The position numbers were made by a program, and so were the translations under genes. Positions 33,222 to 40,765 of a stretch of 64,000 nucleotides of DNA are shown piece after piece. The stretch's first letter is position 1, and each line of letters begins with the position of its first letter. The DNA comes from Microbacterium suaedae (GTDB lineage: Bacteria > Actinomycetota > Actinomycetes > Actinomycetales > Microbacteriaceae), in NCBI RefSeq assembly GCF_003254645.1, contig NZ_PNFD01000001.1, forward strand, positions 930,001 to 994,000, read 5' to 3'. The notes under the pieces were generated by a model. The model was not told where the DNA came from. It did not search any database and saw nothing but the letters and a program-made list of their open reading frames with translations.

Positions 33222-33647
33222 TCACGTGCGCATGATGCAGAGCGCGTGGCGAAGTGGCGCCGGAAATCGGTCGCCCCGCGGAATCACCGGCACCACGAAC
33301 AGCTTGGCGAGCGGATCCGCGCGGCCCATGACGGGTCGGTTCGGCGACCTCAGGATCAGGGCGACGAGCAGCGCGATCGCGCAGGCGAGCGCCATCCCCG
33401 CTTCGCCTCCGCCGTCGCACATCGCGCACATTTCGCCCGTGCCGGCCGGTTCCTCGGCGGCGAGCGCCGGATTCGCATGCACCGAGGGGCTCGTCGTTCC
33501 TGATGTACCGAGTGGCGATGCGTGGACTCCGAGCACATGCATCGCGAGCAGACCAGCGATCACCACCCCGACGAGAACGGCGAGGCGGAGCGTTCGGACC
33601 GCGACACGCGGACGGGTTCTGTCCCGCCGCACGATCCCGGACACCAT
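33222..33647 (-). CDS. DUF6153-like membrane protein, probably copper-related
   Basis: A 141-residue protein with a helix near residues 18-36 (LAVLVGVVIAGLLAMHVLGV), an extracytoplasmic Met/Cys cluster (GEMCAMCDGGGEAGM), a second helix (ALACAIALLVALIL) and a basic cytoplasmic tail. The overall plan matches actinobacterial DUF6153 proteins, often found beside copper genes; Met and Cys in the loop suit metal binding. TAGGCT seven bases before the ATG indicates a leaderless start and fixes it at 33647. CueP follows 100 bp downstream on the same strand. Confidence 0.72.
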   Translation of the reverse strand: MVSGIVRRDRTRPRVAVRTLRLAVLVGVVIAGLLAMHVLGVHASPLGTSGTTSPSVHANPALAAEEPAGTGEMCAMCDGGGEAGMALACAIALLVALILRSPNRPVMGRADPLAKLFVVPVIPRGDRFPAPLRHALCIMRT

Positions 33648-33696
33648 GCTGACCAGCCTACGCACGGCCTCGGCGCGCAGCCCCCGGCACTCGTGC

Positions 33697-33779
33697 AACA
33701 TGACGCAGTCGATCTGGCGTGGAATGGGGCGATTCCAGGTGTTATGTCGAGATCGGGCGCGGATTGACTGCGTTGTGAT
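33697..33779. repeat. 83-nt palindromic element, family B, copy 3
   Basis: AACATGACGCAGTCGATCTG at the left and GGATTGACTGCGTTGTGAT at the right; more diverged than the other three copies but of identical length. It lies between the divergent DUF6153 and lhr genes. Confidence 0.78.
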
Positions 33780-33823
33780 GTCGGGGCCGCGTGGATGTCG
33801 GACATCGGCGGCAGGATGGACGC

Positions 33824-36800
33824 GTGGACATCCTTGAGAGCTTCAGCGAACCGACCGCGGGGTGGTTCCGCGCGGCGTTCGCACGTCCGACCGACGCTCA
33901 GGTCGGCGCGTGGCGGGCGATTTCGCAGGGGCGCCACGCTCTCGTCGTCGCACCGACCGGCTCGGGAAAGACGCTCTCGGCATTCCTGTGGGCGATCGAC
34001 CGCGTCTTTCGTGAGGGGCTCGAAGGTGGCCCGCTGCCTGGCTTCGAGCCGCGAGCGAAGCCTCGCGACGGCAAGCGCCGCACGAAGATCCTCTACGTCT
34101 CACCCCTCAAGGCGCTCGGCGTCGACGTCGAGCGCAATCTGCAGTCACCGCTCGTCGGCATCACCCAGGCGGCGCGTCGGCTGGGGGTGGATCCGCCGAC
34201 CGTCACGGTGGGCGTGCGCTCGGGCGACACTCCGTCGAGCGAGCGGCAGAAGATGGTACGCAATCCGCCCGACGTGCTCATCACCACACCCGAGTCGCTG
34301 TATCTCATGCTCACGTCGAACGCCCGCGACACTCTCCGCGAAGTGCACACGGTCATTGTCGACGAGGTGCACGCCGTCGCCGCATCGAAGCGCGGGGCGC
34401 ACCTCGCAGTGTCGCTCGAGCGCCTCGACGATCTGCTCGATGCGCCCGCGCAGCGCATCGGCCTCTCGGCGACGGTGCGACCGATCGACGAGGTCGCACG
34501 CTTCCTCGGCGGAGCCGCTCCCGTCGACATCGTCGCCCCGAAAGCCTCGAAGACCTTCGAGCTCACGGTGCGCGTGCCGATCGACGATATGCAGAACCCG
34601 CCGCCGGCGGCGCCGCGCGCGGCATCGCACCGCGCCGATCTCGCGGGGGCACGGTCGGGCGAGCCAATGGTGCCAGCCGACGACCGTTTCTGGGAGGGGA
34701 CGCCCGCCGGCGGCGCGCCGGGATCCGGTGCGGACGGAGGGGTCGAGGACGGCTCCCCCGGCGGCGGTCAGGGCGCCGACGGCGCGGCTGACGGCACCGG
34801 GCCTCAACCGGGCCGGGCCGACGGAGGGGCCAACAACGCCGCGCCCCAGACGGAGCCGGCCGGTACGGATGCCGACGACGACTGGTTCGACACCTCGAAC
34901 GTCGAGGCGACGGGATCCATCTGGCCGCATGTCGAGGAGGCGATCGTCGATCGGATCCTCGAGAACAGTTCGACGATCGTGTTCGCCAACTCGCGCCGGC
35001 TCGCCGAGCGGCTGACAGCGCGCCTCAACGAGATCCATGCGGAGCGCCTCGGACTCGATGTACCCGATCAGACGGCACCCGCGGCCGCGATGCCGGCCCA
35101 GGGCGGTCAGACGGCGGGCGTCGCTCCGGTACTCGCGAAGGCTCACCACGGTTCCGTGTCGAAGGATCAGCGGGCGATCGTCGAAGAGGAGCTCAAGTCG
35201 GGCGCGCTGCGGTGCGTCGTCGCGACGAGCAGCCTCGAACTGGGCATCGACATGGGCGCGGTCGATCTCGTGATCCAGGTCGAGTCACCGCCGAGCGCCG
35301 CGAGCGGGCTGCAGCGCGTGGGCCGCGCGGGCCACCAGGTCGGCGAGATCAGCCGCGCCGATCTCTTCCCCAAACACCGCGGCGATGTCCTGCACACGGC
35401 GATCGTCACAGAGCGCATGCTCGCGGGCGCCATCGAGGCGATCACCGTCCCGCAGAATCCGCTCGACATCCTCGCGCAGCAGACCGTCGCTGCCTCCGCG
35501 CTCGATTCCGTCGATGTCGAGGCATGGTTCGACACGGTGCGGCGCAGCGCGCCGTTTCGCACGCTCCCCCGCAGCGCCTTCGAGGCGACGCTCGATCTCC
35601 TCGCCGGGCGGTATCCGTCAGACGAGTTCGCCGAATTGCGTCCCCGCATTGTCTGGGATCGCGACCGCGGCGTGTTCGAGGGGCGGCCCGGTGCACAGCG
35701 CCTCGCAGTGACGAGCGGCGGCACGATCCCCGACCGCGGTCTCTTCGGAGTCTTCGTCGCGGGTGAGACACAGAACGCCCGCGTCGGAGAGCTCGACGAG
35801 GAGATGGTCTACGAATCGCGCGTGAACGACGTGTTCACCCTCGGCACGACCAGCTGGCGCATCGTCGAGATCACGCACGACCGCGTCAACGTCGTTCCGG
35901 CATTCGGCCAGCCCGGCCGAGTGCCGTTCTGGACGGGCGATGGCCTCGGGCGTCCGGCCGAGCTCGGCGAGGCGCTCGGTCGCTTCACGCGCGAGATCGA
36001 CGCGGCGACGCCCGAGACAGCCCACGAGCGGTTGCGCGAAGCAGGCCTCGACGAGAACGCGCGCGCGAATCTCCTGGCGCACCTCGCCGAGCAGCGGGAG
36101 GCGACGGGTTCCCTCCCCACCGACCGCACGCTGACGGTCGAGCGTGGGCGCGACGAGGTGGGCGACTGGCGCATCGTGCTGCATTCCCCATACGGCATGC
36201 ACGTGCACGCTCCGTGGGCACTCGCCGTGAGCGCACGGATCCGCGAGCGGCTCGGCGTCGACGGATCCGCGGTCGCGAGCGACGACGGGATCATCGCACG
36301 GATCCCCGACGCCGAGGCCGAGCCGCCGGGCGCCGAGCTGTTCGTCTTCGAGCCCGACGAGCTCGAGCAGATCGTGACCGATGAAGTCGGCGGATCCGCC
36401 CTCTTCGCCTCGCGCTTCCGCGAATGCGCGGCGCGATCGCTGCTCATGCCGCGCCTCCAGCCCGGCAAGCGCATGCCGCTCTGGCAGCAGCGGCAGCGCT
36501 CGGCCGCGCTGCTCGACGTGGCCCGCGGGCATCCGACCTTCCCCGTCATCCTCGAGACTCTGCGCGAGGTGCTGCAGGACGTCTACGACCTGCCCGCGCT
36601 CCTGCGACTCGCCCGCGGCATCGGCGAGCGCCGCATCCGCCTCGTCGAGTCCGACCCTGCGCAGCCCTCGCCGTTCGCCCGCGATCTGCTCTTCGGATAT
36701 GTCGGCGCGTTCATGTACGAGGGCGACTCGCCGCTCGGCGAACGCAAGGCCGCGGCTCTGTCGGTCGATCCGGCGCTGCTGGGCGAGCTGCTCGGGCGCG

Positions 36801-38914
36801 TCGAGATGCGCGAACTGCTCGACCCGGACGTCGTCGCCCGCTTCGAGCTCGAGGCGCAGCGGCTCGCGCCGGATCGCCGCGTGCGCGGTGTCGAGGGCGT
36901 CGCCGATCTGCTGCGCCTGCTCGGTCCTCTCACGGCCACCGAGGTCGCGGTCCGCCTGCAGGCAGGGTCGCCAGAAAACGACAGTCCCGCCCCAGAAACA
37001 CCCTCACTTCCTGGCGACTCTCGTCCGGGGCCAGGCGCCACCGGGCACGAAGGTCCGCTCTCCCCCGATGGGTCGCCAGGAAGTGCCAGTACAAGCCTCG
37101 AAGAACCCGCACATTCTGGCGACCCTGAAGGGGCCGCGCCGGGTGACAGCGGCCACGCCACGGATGAGGAGGCGGCCGACCTGCTCGACCAGCTCGTCCG
37201 CTCGCGGAGGGCGATCCGCGTGACCGTGGCGGGCGAGGAGCGCACCGCCGCGATCGAGGACGCGGGGCGCCTGCGCGACGCCCTGGGCACAGCTCTGCCG
37301 GTCGGCGTCCCTGCCGCGTTCACCGAGCCGCTCGCCGACCCCCTCGGCGATCTCGTCAGCCGATACGCGCGCTCCCACGGGCCGTTCACGGTCGCCGCGC
37401 TGGCCGCGCGCCTCGGGGTCGGCGCGGCCGTCGCGCGTCACGCGCTGCAGCGGCTCGAGACGCAGGGTCGCGCCGTCAGCGGGTTCTTCCTTCCCGAAGG
37501 ATCCACGTCGATCGCCGACGAACCCGAGTGGTGCGACGCCGAGGCGCTCCGGCGCATCCGGATGCGCTCGCTCGCCGCCCTACGCGGATCCATCGAGCCC
37601 GTGTCGCCCGAAGCGTATGCACGCTTCCTGCCCTCCTGGCATCACTTCGACCGTCCGCTCGAGGGCGTCGACGGCGTCCTGCAGGTCGTCGAACAGCTCG
37701 CCGGTGTGCCGATTCCCGCGAGCGCCTGGGAGTCATTCATCCTGCCGAGCCGCGTGCGCGACTACGTCCCCGCTCTCCTCGACGAGCTGACGGCCGCCGG
37801 CGAGGTGGTCTGGTCAGGCCATGGCCAGATCGCCGGCAGAGACGGATGGGTCGCACTGCATCCCGCCGACGCCGTGCCTCTCACGCTCGCGACCGACGAG
37901 GTCGAACTCGCAGACCCTCTCGACGAGCACATCGCCGACGCGCTCTCCCCCGGCGGCGCATTCTTCGCCGCGCAGATCGCCGACATGGTGCGATCCCGGC
38001 TCACTGCGTCCGAGGCGTCCGAGATCTCCGAGTCGTCGGTCACGGAGGCCCTCTGGCGTCTCGTCTGGGCGGGGCGCGCCACGAACGATACCTTCGCACC
38101 CGTGCGCAGCCTGCTCTCGCGCGGATCCCAGAGCCACAAGTCAGCCCGCCGCGCGCCCCGCACCCGCACCTTTCGCGGCATCTCGCTTCCCCGGCCCGCG
38201 GCGACGCCGCGCGACCCGACCGCGGGCGGACGCTGGTCGCTCCTGCCGTCGCCCGAGCCCGACGAGACGGTGCGAGCCGCGGCACACGCGTCGCTGTTGC
38301 TCGACCGCTACGGCGTCGTGACGCGCGGATCGGTGCAGAGCGAGGGCGCGCCGGGCGGTTTCGCGCAGGTCTACCGCACGCTCGCGACGTTCGAAGAGTC
38401 GGGCCACTGCCGCCGCGGGTACCTGATCGAGAAGCTCGGTGCCGCACAGTTCGCCGCGTCGCCCACGATCGACCGGCTGCGCACGTTCAGCGCCGTGCCG
38501 GATCCGGCGCCGCGGGCACCGCGTGTGCTCGCGGCGACCGACCCCGCGAATCCCTACGGCGCGGCCCTCGCGTGGCCCGCGCTCGACGAGGTCACGCACC
38601 GACCCGGGCGCAAGGCCGGGGCGATCGTCGTGCTCATCGACGGCGATCTCATCCTCTATCTCGAACGCGGCGGGCGCACGGCGCTCGCGTTCTCTGACGA
38701 AGACGACGTTCTCGCCGCCGCGGCACATGGGCTCGCAGGCGCGGCCCGGGATCGGCGTCTCGACACCCTCACGGTCGAGAAGGTCAACGGCGCAATGGTC
38801 TTCCGCGCACCGCTCGCCCGCCATCTGCGCGATGCCGGCTTCGTCGAGGCGACCAAGGGGCTCTCGCTGCGTCGCGAGATGCACCGTACGGGCAGGAGGC
38901 CCGCACATGCCTGA
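33824..38914 (+). CDS. lhr: Lhr-type ATP-dependent DNA helicase with inserted palindromic elements
   Basis: A 1696-residue long Lhr, a 3'-5' helicase implicated in DNA repair in mycobacteria. Walker A APTGSGKT lies near residue 43, DEVH (IVDEVHAVAASKRGAHL) near 178, SATV near 213 and motif VI QRVGRAGHQ near 496. The Lhr-specific winged helix, core and C-terminal helical domains run to the end. Two low-complexity insertions stand out. Residues about 260-352 are Gly/Asp/Pro-rich within the helicase core. Residues 1047-1101 hold two 56-nt palindrome-encoded GSP...GDP peptides. GTG 33824 fits a leaderless start (CAGGAT six bases upstream). It overlaps the Nei gene by eight bases. Confidence 0.93.
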   Translation: MDILESFSEPTAGWFRAAFARPTDAQVGAWRAISQGRHALVVAPTGSGKTLSAFLWAIDRVFREGLEGGPLPGFEPRAKPRDGKRRTKILYVSPLKALGVDVERNLQSPLVGITQAARRLGVDPPTVTVGVRSGDTPSSERQKMVRNPPDVLITTPESLYLMLTSNARDTLREVHTVIVDEVHAVAASKRGAHLAVSLERLDDLLDAPAQRIGLSATVRPIDEVARFLGGAAPVDIVAPKASKTFELTVRVPIDDMQNPPPAAPRAASHRADLAGARSGEPMVPADDRFWEGTPAGGAPGSGADGGVEDGSPGGGQGADGAADGTGPQPGRADGGANNAAPQTEPAGTDADDDWFDTSNVEATGSIWPHVEEAIVDRILENSSTIVFANSRRLAERLTARLNEIHAERLGLDVPDQTAPAAAMPAQGGQTAGVAPVLAKAHHGSVSKDQRAIVEEELKSGALRCVVATSSLELGIDMGAVDLVIQVESPPSAASGLQRVGRAGHQVGEISRADLFPKHRGDVLHTAIVTERMLAGAIEAITVPQNPLDILAQQTVAASALDSVDVEAWFDTVRRSAPFRTLPRSAFEATLDLLAGRYPSDEFAELRPRIVWDRDRGVFEGRPGAQRLAVTSGGTIPDRGLFGVFVAGETQNARVGELDEEMVYESRVNDVFTLGTTSWRIVEITHDRVNVVPAFGQPGRVPFWTGDGLGRPAELGEALGRFTREIDAATPETAHERLREAGLDENARANLLAHLAEQREATGSLPTDRTLTVERGRDEVGDWRIVLHSPYGMHVHAPWALAVSARIRERLGVDGSAVASDDGIIARIPDAEAEPPGAELFVFEPDELEQIVTDEVGGSALFASRFRECAARSLLMPRLQPGKRMPLWQQRQRSAALLDVARGHPTFPVILETLREVLQDVYDLPALLRLARGIGERRIRLVESDPAQPSPFARDLLFGYVGAFMYEGDSPLGERKAAALSVDPALLGELLGRVEMRELLDPDVVARFELEAQRLAPDRRVRGVEGVADLLRLLGPLTATEVAVRLQAGSPENDSPAPETPSLPGDSRPGPGATGHEGPLSPDGSPGSASTSLEEPAHSGDPEGAAPGDSGHATDEEAADLLDQLVRSRRAIRVTVAGEERTAAIEDAGRLRDALGTALPVGVPAAFTEPLADPLGDLVSRYARSHGPFTVAALAARLGVGAAVARHALQRLETQGRAVSGFFLPEGSTSIADEPEWCDAEALRRIRMRSLAALRGSIEPVSPEAYARFLPSWHHFDRPLEGVDGVLQVVEQLAGVPIPASAWESFILPSRVRDYVPALLDELTAAGEVVWSGHGQIAGRDGWVALHPADAVPLTLATDEVELADPLDEHIADALSPGGAFFAAQIADMVRSRLTASEASEISESSVTEALWRLVWAGRATNDTFAPVRSLLSRGSQSHKSARRAPRTRTFRGISLPRPAATPRDPTAGGRWSLLPSPEPDETVRAAAHASLLLDRYGVVTRGSVQSEGAPGGFAQVYRTLATFEESGHCRRGYLIEKLGAAQFAASPTIDRLRTFSAVPDPAPRAPRVLAATDPANPYGAALAWPALDEVTHRPGRKAGAIVVLIDGDLILYLERGGRTALAFSDEDDVLAAAAHGLAGAARDRRLDTLTVEKVNGAMVFRAPLARHLRDAGFVEATKGLSLRREMHRTGRRPAHA
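36965..37020. repeat. 56-nt palindromic element, family A, inside lhr (copy 4)
   Basis: Starts GGGTCGCCAGAAAACGACAG and ends CTTCCTGGCGACTC; the right arm has diverged. Same length and same translation phase (GSPE...GDS) as the copies in copA. Confidence 0.78.
37070..37125. repeat. 56-nt palindromic element, family A, inside lhr (copy 5)
   Basis: Starts GGGTCGCCAGGAAGTGCCAG and ends ACATTCTGGCGACCC, exactly 105 nt (35 codons) after copy 4. The intervening 49 nt are Gly/Pro-rich coding sequence. Confidence 0.8.
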
Positions 38915-39680
38915 AGGAGACACCGTCCACCGAACGGCGAGGCGCCTGCACGAGGTGCTCGCCGGGGAGGTCCTCACCCGCTTCGACCTGCGCGTCCCGC
39001 GCGCCGCGACGGCGGATCTCACCGGCGAGCGGGTGGAGAGCGTGCGAGCCGTCGGGAAGCACCTGCTGCACCGCATCGCCGACGTCACCCTGCACACCCA
39101 CCTCGCGATGGAGGGCGAATGGCATACGTACCGGGTGGACGACCGTTGGCGGCGCCCGACCTTCCAGGCGCGGGCGATTCTCGACGCCGCAGGCTGGACG
39201 ACCGTCGGCTTCGATCTCTCCGTCGTCGAGCTGCTGCCGCGCGAGCGCGAGGCCGATGTTGTCGCGCATCTCGGCCCTGATCCGCTCGGGCGCGACTGGG
39301 ACGAGGACGAAGCCACCCGGCGCCTCGCGCGCGACACGCGCCCCGCCCACGTCTCTCTGCTCGACCAACGCAACGTGGCGGGCTTCGGCAACGAGTACGC
39401 CAACGAGATGCTCTTCCTCCGCGGCATCGCACCGCGCACCCCCATGTCCGACGTCGACGTCGCCTCACTCGTCGCGCTCGGCGTACGCGCCATCCGCAGC
39501 AACCTCGCGCGCCCCGTGCGCACCTTCACGGGCGATGCACGGCGCGGGCACGACCACTGGGTCTACGGCCGCGCAGGGCAGCCGTGCCGCCGCTGCGGCA
39601 CCCTCATCGAAGAAGACGCACTCGGCGCGAATCCCGGCGAGGAGCGTCGCGTGTTCTCGTGCCCGCGGTGTCAGACGTGA
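38907..39680 (+). CDS. DNA glycosylase / AP lyase of the Nei2 (Fpg/Nei) family
   Basis: A 257-residue base-excision repair enzyme. The catalytic N-terminus MPEGDTVHRTA has the Pro2 nucleophile and Glu3; the H2TH region includes LLDQRNVAGFGNEYANEMLF near residue 165; and a C-terminal zinc finger has CRRCGTLIEED...VFSCPRCQT (two CxxC pairs). The EGDTVHRTA start is typical of actinobacterial Nei2 rather than Fpg. It overlaps the lhr stop by eight bases, a coupling frequent in Actinobacteria, linking unwinding with excision. Its 3' end overlaps the convergent transporter gene by 10 bp. Confidence 0.92.
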   Translation: MPEGDTVHRTARRLHEVLAGEVLTRFDLRVPRAATADLTGERVESVRAVGKHLLHRIADVTLHTHLAMEGEWHTYRVDDRWRRPTFQARAILDAAGWTTVGFDLSVVELLPREREADVVAHLGPDPLGRDWDEDEATRRLARDTRPAHVSLLDQRNVAGFGNEYANEMLFLRGIAPRTPMSDVDVASLVALGVRAIRSNLARPVRTFTGDARRGHDHWVYGRAGQPCRRCGTLIEEDALGANPGEERRVFSCPRCQT

Positions 39681-40636
39681 GCCGGAACGGCCCGCGGAAC
39701 GACGCGGACGAGAATCACCATCACGACCAGCTCGACGAGCGTCTGGCTGACGATCACGAGCGGCACGAGGGCGAACGATTCCGGCAGCGCGAGCGCCAAC
39801 GGCAGCACGACGAGAGAGTTCCGTGTCACGCCGCTGAAGACGAGCGCCCTCCGACCGGGCACGTCGAGGTGGGCGATGCGCCCTGCAAGGATCCCGAGGG
39901 GCACCATCGCGACGGCGAACAGCACGTGGACGAGGATCGCCAGCGACAACGCACCGAGGTGGGATCCGATGCCGTGGATCTGCGACGCCACGACGAGAGC
40001 GAGGGTGAGCATCATGAGCGGCACCATCGCCGTGGTCGCGGTCTCCCGTACGATCCGGCCGGGCCGCGAGCGCGCGGCGGCGAGTTGCGTCAGCGCGGCC
40101 GCCGCGAGCGGGAGGACGACGAGCAGCAGGAGCGCGCGCAGGAAGGGCTCGGGCTCGATCGCCGCGACGACGTCGCTCCCCACCATGATCCAGAGCGCGA
40201 GCGGCAGAACCACCATCTGCCCGATCAGCAGGAGGGGAACGGCTGCGAGGAGCCTGTCCTTCGCGCCGCCCGCCATGCCGGTGAAGGCGATCACGTAGTC
40301 GATACACGGCGTGAGCAACACGAACAGCACGCCGACGAGCAGCGCGCGGTCGTGTGCGACGATCCGCGAGAGCACGAAGACGACGGCCGGCACGACGAGG
40401 AAGTCGACGACCAGGATCGCCGCGAGGAAGCGTCCGTCGCGCAGGGCCACGCGGATCCGATCGAACGGCACGCCGAGGAAGGTGGCGTAGAGAAGCAGCC
40501 CGAGCACGGGTTCGACGGCGACGCCCAGAGTCCCCGCCGCCCCGGGCGCGACGAGGCCGACGACCGCCCCCACGGCGAGCGCTGCGAGACAGAGCGCGGT
40601 CTGATGCCGTTCCAGAGTCTCCGCCATCGCGCGCAT
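39671..40636 (-). CDS. sodium/bile-acid symporter-superfamily transporter (arsenic-resistance ACR3-like)
   Basis: A 321-residue membrane protein with about ten helices. LLYATFLGVPFDRIRVALRDGRFLAA, VLFVLLTPCIDYVIAFTGMAGGAKDRLLAA and GVTRNSLVVLPLALALP are the diagnostic patches, resembling actinobacterial proteins annotated as arsenic resistance within the BASS/ACR3 superfamily. LTPCIDYV contains the Cys that is essential in ACR3 arsenite pumps. No ArsR or ArsC gene lies beside it, so the substrate remains uncertain. The ATG at 40636 begins just before the first helix; GAGACT seven bases upstream may be a leaderless -10. Confidence 0.8.
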   Translation of the reverse strand: MRAMAETLERHQTALCLAALAVGAVVGLVAPGAAGTLGVAVEPVLGLLLYATFLGVPFDRIRVALRDGRFLAAILVVDFLVVPAVVFVLSRIVAHDRALLVGVLFVLLTPCIDYVIAFTGMAGGAKDRLLAAVPLLLIGQMVVLPLALWIMVGSDVVAAIEPEPFLRALLLLVVLPLAAAALTQLAAARSRPGRIVRETATTAMVPLMMLTLALVVASQIHGIGSHLGALSLAILVHVLFAVAMVPLGILAGRIAHLDVPGRRALVFSGVTRNSLVVLPLALALPESFALVPLVIVSQTLVELVVMVILVRVVPRAVPAHV

Positions 40637-40699
40637 GCCGATCAGTCTCGCAGGCGCGCGATCGCCGTCGGCGAATCGAGTACGCGAGACGGCCCCCAG

Positions 40700-40721
40700 A
40701 TACCCCCTGGGGGTATACACT
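40700..40721 (+). promoter_or_regulatory. CsoR operator overlapping the promoter of the second copper ATPase
   Basis: ATACCCCCTGGGGGTAT (40700-40716) is an almost perfect palindrome matching the box before csoR. TACACT at 40716-40721 is a plausible -10 overlapping its right end. This ties the gene at 40766 to CsoR control although csoR is 30 kb away. Confidence 0.82.
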
Positions 40722-40765
40722 CAACGCATCGAATCCGACGAGATGCCCGCGGCTAAGGAGGCGTC

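Noticed and set aside
39671..40636. Complete arsenic-resistance operon
   Set aside because: No ArsR, ArsC or arsenite-related gene is adjacent; only the transporter is present.
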